NCBI GenBank assembly: GCA_963842795.1
Contig: CAWJHV010000015.1
Location: 62,001-126,000, forward strand
Reading direction: 5' to 3'
Length of the DNA stretch: 64,000 nucleotides
From: WHSW01 sp963842795
GTDB taxonomy: Bacteria; Actinomycetota; Thermoleophilia; Solirubrobacterales; 70-9
Position 1 is the stretch's first letter. Each line of letters starts with the position of its first letter. Shown in pieces: positions 33,989-42,593 of the stretch. Both the position numbers and the translations under genes were made by a program. The notes under the pieces were generated by a model, which was not told the DNA's origin, did no database searches, and worked only from the letters and a program-made list of their open reading frames with translations.

Positions 33989-35131
33989 ATGCCAAACCAC
34001 CACGGCTGGACCACAACCCACTCTCTGGACAGCTTCGACTGCACGCTCGCGAACCTGCGCGAGATCGTCTTCGAATGCCTCGACGCGGCCGGGGCCCGCT
34101 CGGTCGCCGAGATCGGCGCCGAGCACGGGTTGTTCACGAGCGAGCTGCTGGCCTGGGGCGATCGCGTCGGGGCGACCCGGATCTCCGCGATCGACCCGGA
34201 GCCGCGCCGGCGCCTGCGCGAGCTCGCCGAGCGGCGTCCCGAGCTCGAGCTGATCGTCGACACCAGCCGCGCGGCGCTGCCGGAGCTGGAGCTTCCCGAC
34301 GCCGTGATCGTCGACGGCGACCACAACTACTTCACCGTCAGCGAGGAGCTGCGCGGGATCGACGCGAAGGCGGGCGGAGCGCCGGCGCCGCTCGTCCTCC
34401 TGCACGACATCGGCTGGCCCCTCGCCCGGCGTGACAGCTACCACGATCCCGAGCGGATCCCGGTCGCCTACCGCCAGCCCTTCGCCGAGCAAGGGTTCCT
34501 CGTCCCGGGCGAGTCCGGCCTCACCGAGCGCGGGCTCTACTACGAGCGGATCGCGAGCCAGGCCGGCGGCCCCCGCAACGGCGTCCTCACCGCGGTCGAG
34601 GAGTTCGTCGCCGAGCGCCCGCACCTGCGCCTGGCGATCGCCGCGCCGTTCTTCGGCCTCGGGGTGCTCTGGGACGAGCGCGCGCCCTTCGCCGAGCGGC
34701 TCGCCGCCACGGTGGCCCCCTGGGACCGCAACCAGCTGCTCGAGCGGATGGAGACCAAGCGCGTCTACCACCTGGTCGCCGAGTTCGAGAACCTGCAGCG
34801 GGTCGACAGGCTGCGAACCGCCGACTACGTCCACCGTTACCGGCTGATCGGCCGCCTGCTGCCGATCCTCGACTCGAGCGCGTTCGCGGTCGCCGAGCGG
34901 CTCTCGGCGGTCAAGCAGCGCGGGCGCCCGAACGTCTCACGCGCCGACCTCGCCGCGCTGCTCGACGATCTCGCCGCCGACGACATCGACGTCGACCACC
35001 TGCGCGCCCACCCCGAGCCCTCGCCCGACGACTACGTAGTCCGCGCGGTCGAGGAGGACGAGGCTCCCCAGGCGCCGCGCCCGGCGATCCCGGGTCCCGG
35101 CCCGTCGGACCTCGCTAGCGAGACCTCCTGA
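33989..35131 (+). CDS. Class I methyltransferase-like protein with C-terminal helical extension
   Basis: The protein has 380 residues. The N-terminal 200 have the Methyltransf_24 pattern: SVAEIGAEHGLFTSELLAWG, SAIDPEPRRRL, DAVIVDGDHNYFTVSEEL and LVLLHDIGWPLARRD. The DGDHNY motif is seen in macrocin- and cephalosporin-hydroxylase-type O-methyltransferases. The remaining part is charged and helical (MERMETKR... FENLQRVDRLRTADYVHRYR) and resembles helical ends found in glycan-locus proteins. A clear GGGGAG precedes the ATG. Likely role: modifying a sugar of the surface glycan. It overlaps the following minus-strand gene tail to tail by 17 bases. Confidence 0.78.
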   Translation: MPNHHGWTTTHSLDSFDCTLANLREIVFECLDAAGARSVAEIGAEHGLFTSELLAWGDRVGATRISAIDPEPRRRLRELAERRPELELIVDTSRAALPELELPDAVIVDGDHNYFTVSEELRGIDAKAGGAPAPLVLLHDIGWPLARRDSYHDPERIPVAYRQPFAEQGFLVPGESGLTERGLYYERIASQAGGPRNGVLTAVEEFVAERPHLRLAIAAPFFGLGVLWDERAPFAERLAATVAPWDRNQLLERMETKRVYHLVAEFENLQRVDRLRTADYVHRYRLIGRLLPILDSSAFAVAERLSAVKQRGRPNVSRADLAALLDDLAADDIDVDHLRAHPEPSPDDYVVRAVEEDEAPQAPRPAIPGPGPSDLASETS

Positions 35132-36008
35132 CCCGGGCGCCAAGCCGGCGCAGCGGCTCGGTCCAGGTCCAGCTCGAGGTGCGCCAAGTCGTCATCAGCT
35201 TGCCCCGGGCGTCGTTTCGCTGCAGCTCGGCGGCGCCCATGCGCAGGCGATAGGCGGAGGCCTCGGCCTCGGCGCGAAGCGCCCGCCGGCGCCAGTCGCC
35301 CTCCCCCGCGCCGCCGTCGAGCCGTCCCTCCCACTTCTCGGCGAGAGCGACGTGTGCCTGGATGAACTCCTCCGGGTCGGGCAGCAGGTCGAGCGAGTGG
35401 TGGTGGACGACGCGCAGGTCGGCGGTGACGACCTTGCGCCCGGCCGCTCGCGCCTGGAGGCAGATGTCGACGTCGTAGCCGTGGCGTCGCGCGAGCTGCT
35501 CGTCGAAGCTCAGGTTGCGGACCGCCCAGGGCGAGAGCACGATCAGGCAGCCGTCGATCGCGTCGACCTCGCCGGTGCCGACGTAGCCGCGCCTGTCGTC
35601 GGGCCGCCACGAGATCCCCGGGATCTCGCCGCCGCCCCCGAACTCCTCGTAGCGCTGGGTCAGCGACGCCCAGGTGACCGAGCCCTCCCACCAGGCGAGG
35701 CTGCGAACGCCGATCGCTCCCGCGCAGCCGGCGACCGCGACGGAGTCGTCGGCGAGCGCCTCGCGAACCACGGTCGAGAACGCGGGATCGACGATCTCGA
35801 CGTCCTGGTGCACGAGCACCAGCGCCTCCAGGTCCTCGCGCTCGCCCGCGCGCGTGCACAGCAGGTTGTAGTTGCGGGCCACCGAGCCCGCGCTCGGCTG
35901 TGCCACCAACTCGGCGCCGGGCTCGGCGTCGGTCAGGCGCCGAATCCCGGGCTCGGCGCAGCGCGCGAAGGTCTCGCCGTCCGTTACCGCGCAGCCGTAG
36001 AGGATCAT
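35115..36008 (-). CDS. GT2-like glycosyltransferase (StrF-domain type) with SWxxTxPLR tail
   Basis: The 297-residue GT-A-fold protein of the StrF/Glyco_transf_2_5-like group starts ILYGCAVTDGETFARCAEPGI. It has LEALVLVHQDVEIVDPAF as the metal/nucleotide region, IDGCLIVLSPWAVRNLSFDEQLARRHGYDVDICLQARAAG, and a histidine-rich VVHHHSLDLL. A helical C-terminus ends TSSWTWTEPLRRLGARVRR, echoing the free-standing small protein at 29345. It is coupled by ATGA to the membrane protein gene upstream. It would add a sugar to the glycan in the cytoplasm; the donor is unknown. Confidence 0.82.
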   Translation of the reverse strand: MILYGCAVTDGETFARCAEPGIRRLTDAEPGAELVAQPSAGSVARNYNLLCTRAGEREDLEALVLVHQDVEIVDPAFSTVVREALADDSVAVAGCAGAIGVRSLAWWEGSVTWASLTQRYEEFGGGGEIPGISWRPDDRRGYVGTGEVDAIDGCLIVLSPWAVRNLSFDEQLARRHGYDVDICLQARAAGRKVVTADLRVVHHHSLDLLPDPEEFIQAHVALAEKWEGRLDGGAGEGDWRRRALRAEAEASAYRLRMGAAELQRNDARGKLMTTWRTSSWTWTEPLRRLGARVRRSR

Positions 36009-37918
36009 CGGTTCACCCGTACCTTGAAGAACTCGACCTCGAACGTGTCGGGACCCGAGCCGAAGCCGCCGTCCTTGCCGAGCGTGATCGTCGCCGGGTT
36101 CGGGGCCAGCGCGAACGGCGCCGGGAAGTCCAGGCCCGGCGGCGCCGAGATCAGGAGGCCGTCGGCGGCGTTCGGCCCGACCAGCCGGTAGACGCGGTCG
36201 TCGAGGCCGATGAGGCGGCGGACGTCCTTGTAGAACGTCGTCCGCAGCCGGCCGAGGCCGCTCGGCGCGAGTCCCTCGATGCGCGCGAACAGCAGCTCGT
36301 CCGGCCCGGTCCGCGGGACCTCGATCGGCTCGTTGTAGCGCCCCTCCACCGTCTCCGGCGCGACCTCCGGACCGCAGCGGTCGGGCGCGCGCTCGAGCAC
36401 CTGGTAGCGGTCGGTGGTGCGAACGGCGCGAAAGCCGCAGAGCAGGCCGCGGGTCGTCGCCGGGGCGTCGAAGGGCGCGTAGCGGCCGTCGATCGAGGCG
36501 TTCGGCACCCCGTCGAGCCCGAGATGGCGGAGCACGAGGTCGGGCCCGTCGGAGGCGGCGAGCGCCTCGGCGTTGATCTGGTCGAGCTCAGGCGTGTAGG
36601 CCCCGTAGGACTGGAAAACGGGCAGCGGGCGCCAGTCGAGGTCGTAGGCCCAGGCGGCGGTTGCCTCCCACGGCTCGATCGCGACGCTGCCGCGCTCGAG
36701 TGCGGCGAGGGTGCGCCGGTCGAGCGCGTACTCGCTGCGCGCCGCGGCCCTGGTCGCCTCCGCGACCTCCTCGCGGCGGCCGGGGTCGAGCCCGTCGCGG
36801 AGCTGGTCGAATGCATCTTCCACGTCGGCGAGCGGCGTGTAGACGTCGCGCTCGGCGCGGCCGGTGAGCGGCGCCGCGAGCAGGCTGAAGCCCACGATCG
36901 CCGCCGCGGCGGCGAACCGCTCGCCGCCCTGCCAGCGCAGCGCTAGCAGCGGCGCGGCGAGGATCGCGACCAGGGTGAGGATGTGGCCGACGTCGTGGCG
37001 GACGAAGCCCTGCTTGACCGTGACCAGGCAGAGCGCGGCGATCACCAGCAGCGATCCCACCCGCGAGGCGACCGGCTGGCGGCGGGTCGTCCACGCCGTC
37101 GCCGCGAGCACGGTCGCGATCATCGCCGCCGCGGCGATCCAGTCCCATTCGACCGCGCCGGCCTCGGTCCCCATCGCCGCCGAGTAGCCGCTGACGACCT
37201 CGAAGGAGGCGCGGGCGAAGTCGTCGACATCCGCCAGGCCCTGGCCGGATGCGAGCCAGAGCACGATCCCCGTGACCACGAAGGCTGCGGCGAACTCGGC
37301 CAGGCCCCGCAGCCGGCGACCGGGCATCGCGATCACCGCGATCGCGATCAGCCCCATGGCCTCGATCCCGATGTTGAGCTTCACCAGCACCTCGAGCGCC
37401 GCGAACGCGCCGCCGCCCAGGGCCAGCAGCCGCGGGACCCAGCCGGGGCGGTCGGGCTCGAGCGCGACGAGGCACCAGACGATCGCGATCGAGATCGGCA
37501 CCGCCTCCGCCCCGGTGATCGCGCAGACGGCGTACGCGAGCACGGCGCCCGCGGCAAGGCCGAAGCTGCGACGGGCCGCCCAGAGCAGGCTGGTCGCGAG
37601 CGCGAACCGTGCGAGGGCCGTGTAGAGGACGCCCAGGGTCGCGGTCCAGTCGCCGGCCACCGAGGGCTGCTCGAGGAAGCCGAGCGGTCCGTAGGTCCAG
37701 ACGAGCTCGGTCCCCTGGTCGAGCCCGAGCCGGGCCGCGAGGTTCACACCGTTGACGCCGGAGGGGTCGAGACCCGCGGCGACGCCCAGCGGCAGCAGCT
37801 CCCAGGTCGCGAGCGCGATCAGGGCTCCGAGGACGGGGACGATCCACGCTGAGCCCGCGACCCCGCGCAGGCGGGCGGCCACCGGGCCGCCGTCAGTCGA
37901 CGCCTGGTCGCTGAGCAC
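36005..37918 (-). CDS. Large membrane protein with outer domain, possible GT-C-like enzyme
   Basis: The protein has 637 residues, about ten membrane helices in the first 370, then a soluble part of about 260. The first outer loop reads GVNLAARLGLDQGTELVWTYGPLGFLEQPSV; the TYGPLGFL pattern recurs in actinobacterial envelope membrane proteins I know only as uncharacterised. The C-terminal part is beta-rich, with FQSYGAYTPELDQINAEAL and a jelly-roll-like end. Unlike the four-copy family (11.7-22 kb) it lacks the DEWD/DDWD loop. It may be a sugar or phospho-group transferase acting outside the cell. The start is ATG, and the stop overlaps the downstream GT2 gene. Confidence 0.6.
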   Translation of the reverse strand: MLSDQASTDGGPVAARLRGVAGSAWIVPVLGALIALATWELLPLGVAAGLDPSGVNGVNLAARLGLDQGTELVWTYGPLGFLEQPSVAGDWTATLGVLYTALARFALATSLLWAARRSFGLAAGAVLAYAVCAITGAEAVPISIAIVWCLVALEPDRPGWVPRLLALGGGAFAALEVLVKLNIGIEAMGLIAIAVIAMPGRRLRGLAEFAAAFVVTGIVLWLASGQGLADVDDFARASFEVVSGYSAAMGTEAGAVEWDWIAAAAMIATVLAATAWTTRRQPVASRVGSLLVIAALCLVTVKQGFVRHDVGHILTLVAILAAPLLALRWQGGERFAAAAAIVGFSLLAAPLTGRAERDVYTPLADVEDAFDQLRDGLDPGRREEVAEATRAAARSEYALDRRTLAALERGSVAIEPWEATAAWAYDLDWRPLPVFQSYGAYTPELDQINAEALAASDGPDLVLRHLGLDGVPNASIDGRYAPFDAPATTRGLLCGFRAVRTTDRYQVLERAPDRCGPEVAPETVEGRYNEPIEVPRTGPDELLFARIEGLAPSGLGRLRTTFYKDVRRLIGLDDRVYRLVGPNAADGLLISAPPGLDFPAPFALAPNPATITLGKDGGFGSGPDTFEVEFFKVRVNR

Positions 37919-37953
37919 GCGGGGACGCTACCCGCTTATCTAGCCTCCGAGGG

Positions 37954-39426
37954 ATGTCGACCGAGGCCTGGGGAGAGCCGCGCGCGCGGGCCGACGGGCT
38001 CGCCGTCTGGCTCCGCGCCCCGATCGACGAGCCGGCGGCGGCCGGCGAAGGGTCGGCGACCTTCGTGCATGGCGCGGCGGTGCACGAGCGGCGGCGGATC
38101 CGGCGGGTCGAGCTGGTCGCCGGCGGGGCGCCGGTGGTCGCGATGGCAACCGGGATGCCGTCGCCGACGCTCGCGCTGGAGCTCGGGTCGCCGGCTGCCG
38201 CGAGGTCGATCTTCTGGGGCGTCGTGCCGCTGCCCGGGACGGGCCCTCCGGACAGCGAGCTCGAGCTCGTCGCCACCCTGGACGGCGGCGCGGTGGAGCG
38301 CATCGGGCTCGGGCCGGCCGCGCGCCGGGCGCCCGCGGCGGGCGGCGAGCCGGCGGGGGCGAGCGTCGCGATCTGCCTGGCCACCTACGAGCCCCCGCCC
38401 GAGCTGCTCGAGCGCCAGCTCGATTCGCTGCGCGCCCAGACCCGCTCGGACTGGGTCTGCGTGATCAGCGACGACGCCTCGGGCCCGGAAGCGTCCGCGG
38501 CCCTCGAACGACTGGCGGACGGCGACCCGCGCTTTCGCCTCAGCCGCGCACCGGTGCGCGCGGGCGCCTACGGGAACTTCGCCCGGGCGCTGGCGATGGT
38601 CCCGCCCGACGCCACCTACGTCGCCCTCTGCGACCAGGACGACCGCTGGTACGAGCACAAGCTCGAGACCCTGATCGGGGCGCTCGGCGACGCGACGATG
38701 GCGTTCAGCGACATGCGCTTGACCCGGCCCGACGGATCGCCGATCTCCGACACGTACTGGACGGCGCGGCTGCCGAACCACGAGAGCTTCGCCTCGCTGC
38801 TGCTCGGCAACTCGGTCAGCGGAGCCGCGGCCCTGTTCCGGCGCGAGCTGCTCGACCGGGCGCTGCCGCTGCCGCCGCGCGTGGGCAACCTCTACCACGA
38901 CCACTGGCTGGCGCTGGTGGCCGCGGCGACCGGCAGGATCGCCTACGTCGACAGGCCGCTCTACGACTACGTCCAGCACGCGGACGCGGTGATCGGCCAC
39001 GCGGGCGCCAACCGCGGCGTCGACGGCGGGTCGCTGCGCCGCCTCGCGGCGCTGCGCGGACAGCGGCCCGGACGCCTGCGAGCGGAGTGGCGCCGGATCT
39101 ACTTCGCCGAGTACTGCCGGATGGCGCTCACCGCGGTCGCGCTCGAGCAGCGGCTCGGCGCCTCGATCGACCGCGACCGGCGCCGGACCCTGGAGCGGGC
39201 GCCGGCGCTCGACCACTCACCCGCCGCGGTCTCGTGGCTGGCGACTCGCCAGCTTCGCCGCCTGGTCCGCGACGACACCGGCGGCAGCGAGGCGGGGCTC
39301 CTGCGCGGGCTCGCGTGGCGACGGGCCCTGCGCCTGAGCTCGGAGGGCGAACCGCTCGACGACGCCGACCTGCCGGCCGGGATCGTCGGCGTCGACCCCT
39401 CGCCGGCGATCGAGCCGGTCGTCTAG
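37954..39426 (+). CDS. GT2 glycosyltransferase with extra N-terminal domain (rhamnosyltransferase-like)
   Basis: The protein has 490 residues. The catalytic domain starts near residue 128: VAICLATYEPPPELLERQLDSL, VCVISDDASGPEASAAL, TYVALCDQDDRWYEHKLETL (DQDD metal motif as in rhamnosyltransferases) and GNLYHDHWLALVAAATGRIAY. The first 125 residues form a separate beta-rich domain of unknown role (FVHGAAVHERRRIRRVELVAGG), perhaps binding the acceptor. The last 90 residues are helical. It is divergent from the membrane protein gene at 36005, with 35 bases between starts, so promoters must overlap. It is likely to extend the surface glycan. Confidence 0.85.
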   Translation: MSTEAWGEPRARADGLAVWLRAPIDEPAAAGEGSATFVHGAAVHERRRIRRVELVAGGAPVVAMATGMPSPTLALELGSPAAARSIFWGVVPLPGTGPPDSELELVATLDGGAVERIGLGPAARRAPAAGGEPAGASVAICLATYEPPPELLERQLDSLRAQTRSDWVCVISDDASGPEASAALERLADGDPRFRLSRAPVRAGAYGNFARALAMVPPDATYVALCDQDDRWYEHKLETLIGALGDATMAFSDMRLTRPDGSPISDTYWTARLPNHESFASLLLGNSVSGAAALFRRELLDRALPLPPRVGNLYHDHWLALVAAATGRIAYVDRPLYDYVQHADAVIGHAGANRGVDGGSLRRLAALRGQRPGRLRAEWRRIYFAEYCRMALTAVALEQRLGASIDRDRRRTLERAPALDHSPAAVSWLATRQLRRLVRDDTGGSEAGLLRGLAWRRALRLSSEGEPLDDADLPAGIVGVDPSPAIEPVV

Positions 39427-39432
39427 CCAGCG

Positions 39433-41556
39433 TCAGTCCTCGAGCGTCTCGGCGACCGCGCGTTGAAATCCGGCGAGGCTGTGGGCCGGGGTGAGCCGGG
39501 TGGCGACGATCTCGCGCGCCCCTTCGACCAGCCGCGCCGCCAGCTCGGGCTCCGTCAGCGCCCGGACCACGGCGTCGGCGAGCTCGCGCGGTTCCTCCGG
39601 GTCGACGATCAGCGCCGAGCGCCCGTCGCGCAGGAGCTCGGGGATCGCGCCGACGCGGGTGACGACCGCGGGCCGGCCGGCGATCGCGGCCTCGAACGGC
39701 ACCCGGCCGAAGGGCTCGTTGAAGCGGGCCGGGTTGACGATCACGTCGGCGGCCGCGTAGACGTCGGCGACCTCCTCGAAGTGGCCGGCGACGATCACCG
39801 CGTCGCCGATCCCGAGCTCCTCCACCAGCGCGAGGAGGCGGTCGCGGTAGGCGAGATCCTGGGGCCTCGGGAACGGATCTCCGGCAAGCACGTAGCGCGC
39901 CTCGGGCAACCGGGCGAGGATCGAGGGCATCGCCCGCAAGAGCACGTCCTGGCCGCGACCCTCGGTGAGATAGCCCACCGACGCCAGCACCGGCGCCTCC
40001 GGCCCGATCACGAAGCGCTCCCGCAGCCCGGCGCGGTCGCCGTGCGAGTAGCGCTCTCCGACGGGCGGGTAGACGGTCTCGACCGTCGACGAGGACTCGA
40101 TGAACTGGCCCGCAACGGTCTCCGAGCAGGCGATGATCACCGCCGCGAGCCGCGAGGTGAGCACCGCGAGGGCGCGGCTGGCGAGCGCCCGCACGGCGCC
40201 GCCGCGGAAGCCCCGGTCGAAGAGCTCGCCGCAGTAGACGAGCGCCGGCACCCGCTCGAGACGGGCCGCGATCGGGACCGCCGGCAGCATCGTCGTCACC
40301 GAGATCACCAGCTCCGGCCGGCGCTCGCGGATCACCCGCCGGAAGACCGCGACCTCGTGCCAGAGGCGTCGCAGCTCGCGCGCGAGCCCGAGCAAGCCGG
40401 GCTCCGGCGCGGTCAGCGCCTCGTAGTCGAGCTGGATCACCCGGGCGTCGTCGCCGAGCACGTCGGCGACGTGCCCCGGGCCGGGGATGACCACGTCGAG
40501 GGTCCCCTGGCCGGCGAGCCACGAGAGCTCGGCCTCCAGCGAGCGCGACGGGCCGCTGGTCCCGGCGAGGTGGAAGACGGCGAGCGTCCGCAGGCCGGGC
40601 GCGGCCGCGTCCCGGGCGCGCAGGCGCGAGCGGCGTCGGGCCCGGCGGCGCAGGGTCGCGGCGGCGCCCGCTCCGTCGAGGCCGATCGCGGTCGGGTAGC
40701 GCTCGAGCTCGACCGCACCCCGGTAGCCGCGCACCCGGCCGCGGACGCCGGAGACGTTGCGGTCGAGGATCGCCTGCCCGGCGCACAGGACTCCCTCGCG
40801 AACGAGCACCGGGCCGAGCCGGCGGGCATTGAGGACCTGCCACTTGCGGAGCACGTATCCGCGCCCGTAGCCCATCAGGTAGTTCTTGCGCGCCGAGCCG
40901 GAACCGAGCGTCGCCGAGTGCTCGTGATCGCCGAGCGCGTCCGGGGCCAGCGCGCAGCGCAGCCCCAGCCGGCGCAGGCGGATCACCAGGTCGACGTCCT
41001 CCCAGTAGGCGAACAGCCGCTCGTCGAAGCCCCCGACCGAGAGGAAGGTCGCGCGATCGAACGCCGCCGCCGCCGCCGATGGCCCGATCGGGTCGGCGAC
41101 GCCGATCGCCAGGCGCGAGAGCGGCTCGCCGTTCAGGTAGTCGAAGACGAGCAGGGTTCGATCGAGCTCCATCCCGGCGCTGTCGATCAGCGACGGATCC
41201 TGCCAGTCGCGCATCACCCCGGCCGCCATCACGATTCCGGCCCCGGGGTCGATCGGCGCCGTGATCCGCTCGACGAACCCGGGATCGCAGACGCAGTCGT
41301 CGTTGAGCAGCACGAGCAGGTCGCCGTCGGCGCGCTTCGCCCCGATGTTCACCGCCCGGGTGTAGCCGGCGTTCTCGGGCAGGCGCACCACCTCGACCCC
41401 GTCGATCCCGGCGCAGGTCCGCCCCACTCCGTCGCCGGACCCGTTGTCGACGACGATCACCTGTGCCTCACCGCCGGCAACCGAGCGCAGCATGCGCTCG
41501 AGCCGCTCCCCGCCGAGCGTCGGCACGACCACGGTCGCCGCGCCCGCGGAGCTCAC
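39433..41556 (-). CDS. Bifunctional GT2-GT4 glycosyltransferase
   Basis: The protein has about 707 residues. Residues 1-270 are a GT2 domain: TVVVPTLGGERLERML, VIVVDNGSGDGVG, LLVLLNDDCVCDPGF and GGFDERLFAYWEDVDLVIRLRR. Residues 330-700 are a GT-B/GT4 domain: LRTLAVFHLAGTSGPSRSLEAEL, ELVISVTTMLPAVPIAARL, VLASVGYLTEGRGQDVLLRAM and NPARFNEPFGRVPFEAAIAGRPAVVTRVG with the E(x7)E-like donor site. Fusion suggests two consecutive sugars are added by one protein. GTG 41556 is set by the GTGA overlap with the methyltransferase upstream; extending the frame upstream only reads through that gene in the wrong frame. Confidence 0.9.
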   Translation of the reverse strand: MSSAGAATVVVPTLGGERLERMLRSVAGGEAQVIVVDNGSGDGVGRTCAGIDGVEVVRLPENAGYTRAVNIGAKRADGDLLVLLNDDCVCDPGFVERITAPIDPGAGIVMAAGVMRDWQDPSLIDSAGMELDRTLLVFDYLNGEPLSRLAIGVADPIGPSAAAAAFDRATFLSVGGFDERLFAYWEDVDLVIRLRRLGLRCALAPDALGDHEHSATLGSGSARKNYLMGYGRGYVLRKWQVLNARRLGPVLVREGVLCAGQAILDRNVSGVRGRVRGYRGAVELERYPTAIGLDGAGAAATLRRRARRRSRLRARDAAAPGLRTLAVFHLAGTSGPSRSLEAELSWLAGQGTLDVVIPGPGHVADVLGDDARVIQLDYEALTAPEPGLLGLARELRRLWHEVAVFRRVIRERRPELVISVTTMLPAVPIAARLERVPALVYCGELFDRGFRGGAVRALASRALAVLTSRLAAVIIACSETVAGQFIESSSTVETVYPPVGERYSHGDRAGLRERFVIGPEAPVLASVGYLTEGRGQDVLLRAMPSILARLPEARYVLAGDPFPRPQDLAYRDRLLALVEELGIGDAVIVAGHFEEVADVYAAADVIVNPARFNEPFGRVPFEAAIAGRPAVVTRVGAIPELLRDGRSALIVDPEEPRELADAVVRALTEPELAARLVEGAREIVATRLTPAHSLAGFQRAVAETLED

Positions 41557-42593
41557 GGGACCCTCGCCTCGACGACGATCGAGCCCCCGCGGCGGGCGAG
41601 CCCGGCGGCGAGCTCGGCGAGTACCGCCACCGGGGCGAGCAGCGGCCCGGCGACCGCGGTCACCGCGAGATCGAGCAGCCGGGTCGACCTGCTCGCCTCG
41701 CCGAGGTCGCGCTTGAGCAGCCGGAAGGCGAAGTCGCGCTCGACCGTGAGCCGGTTGAGCAGCGTCTGCCACATGCCGAGCGGGTTCTGCTCGATCAGCA
41801 GGTGGCGGACGGCGACGGGCCTGTATCCGGTGCGCTCGAGCAGCGCCGAGGCACCCGCGGCGGTCAGGTGGGTGCGGTGGCGGGGCACGTCCTGATGAAA
41901 CCACCGATCGCCCCCGATCCGGGCTTGGGCCGAGGCGAGGTTGGGGACGGCGACCACCAGGGTGCCGCCCGGGCGCAGCCAGCTGCGGATCCGCTCCAGC
42001 GCCGCGGCCGGGTCGTCGAGGTGCTCGAGCGCGTGCCAGAGGACGACCGCGTCCTCGCTCGCCGGCTCCAGCTCGGCCTCGCCGACGCCGACGTTGGCGA
42101 CGTCGACCCCGATCGCCCGCGCCGCCGCGCAGGCGGCGGGCGAGGGATCGATCCCGTGCGCGTCGAGGCCGGCCTCGCGCATCATCGCCACGAGCTTGCC
42201 GTCGCCGGCACCGACCTCGAGCACCCGCGAGCCCGGCGCGAGGCCGCGGACGAAGCGCATCCGGTCGCGCTCGGCGAGCCCCCGCAGCGGCCCAAGCAGG
42301 CGGCGGGCGAGCCCGCGCGCCGGGGTGTAGGTGCCGCCCTCGTACATCGCCCCGTGGTCCGCGGCGTCGCCGATCGTCACCGCCGAGCCGCAGGCGGCGC
42401 AACGCTCGAGCTCGAAGCCGGCGCGCCCGGCGAGCTGGGGGTCCGAGGCGGTCGCCGGGCGCCAGAACGCGAGCGCGGGCCGGCCACAGGCCGGACACGG
42501 CCGCGCTCCCGCGCCCCCGCCGGCGGTCGCGCTAATAGGCCCCGGACCCGCGCAGGGTGACCGGAACGGTCTCGGCGATGATCCGCAGGTCAC
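41553..42593 (-). CDS. SAM methyltransferase with N-terminal zinc-ribbon (C-methyltransferase-like)
   Basis: The protein has up to 346 residues. After a Pro-rich start come two CxxC pairs (CPACGRP and CAACGS) forming a zinc ribbon, then the Rossmann core SRVLEVGAGDGKLVAMM, HGIDPSPAAC and VVLWHALEHLDDPAAAL. Histidines follow in WFHQDVPRHRTHLTA and a long helical end. This layout resembles sugar C-methyltransferases and related Methyltransf_23 proteins. ATG 42593 is the only usual in-frame start but overlaps the sugar-transferase gene by 62 bases; the conserved part begins only near residue 30, so a non-standard start close to 42538 is possible. Confidence 0.8.
   Translation of the reverse strand: MTCGSSPRPFRSPCAGPGPISATAGGGAGARPCPACGRPALAFWRPATASDPQLAGRAGFELERCAACGSAVTIGDAADHGAMYEGGTYTPARGLARRLLGPLRGLAERDRMRFVRGLAPGSRVLEVGAGDGKLVAMMREAGLDAHGIDPSPAACAAARAIGVDVANVGVGEAELEPASEDAVVLWHALEHLDDPAAALERIRSWLRPGGTLVVAVPNLASAQARIGGDRWFHQDVPRHRTHLTAAGASALLERTGYRPVAVRHLLIEQNPLGMWQTLLNRLTVERDFAFRLLKRDLGEASRSTRLLDLAVTAVAGPLLAPVAVLAELAAGLARRGGSIVVEARVP

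Noticed and set aside
39463..41895. 810-codon plus-strand open frame
   Set aside because: Antisense shadow of the GT2-GT4 fusion gene, which has complete motifs on the other strand.
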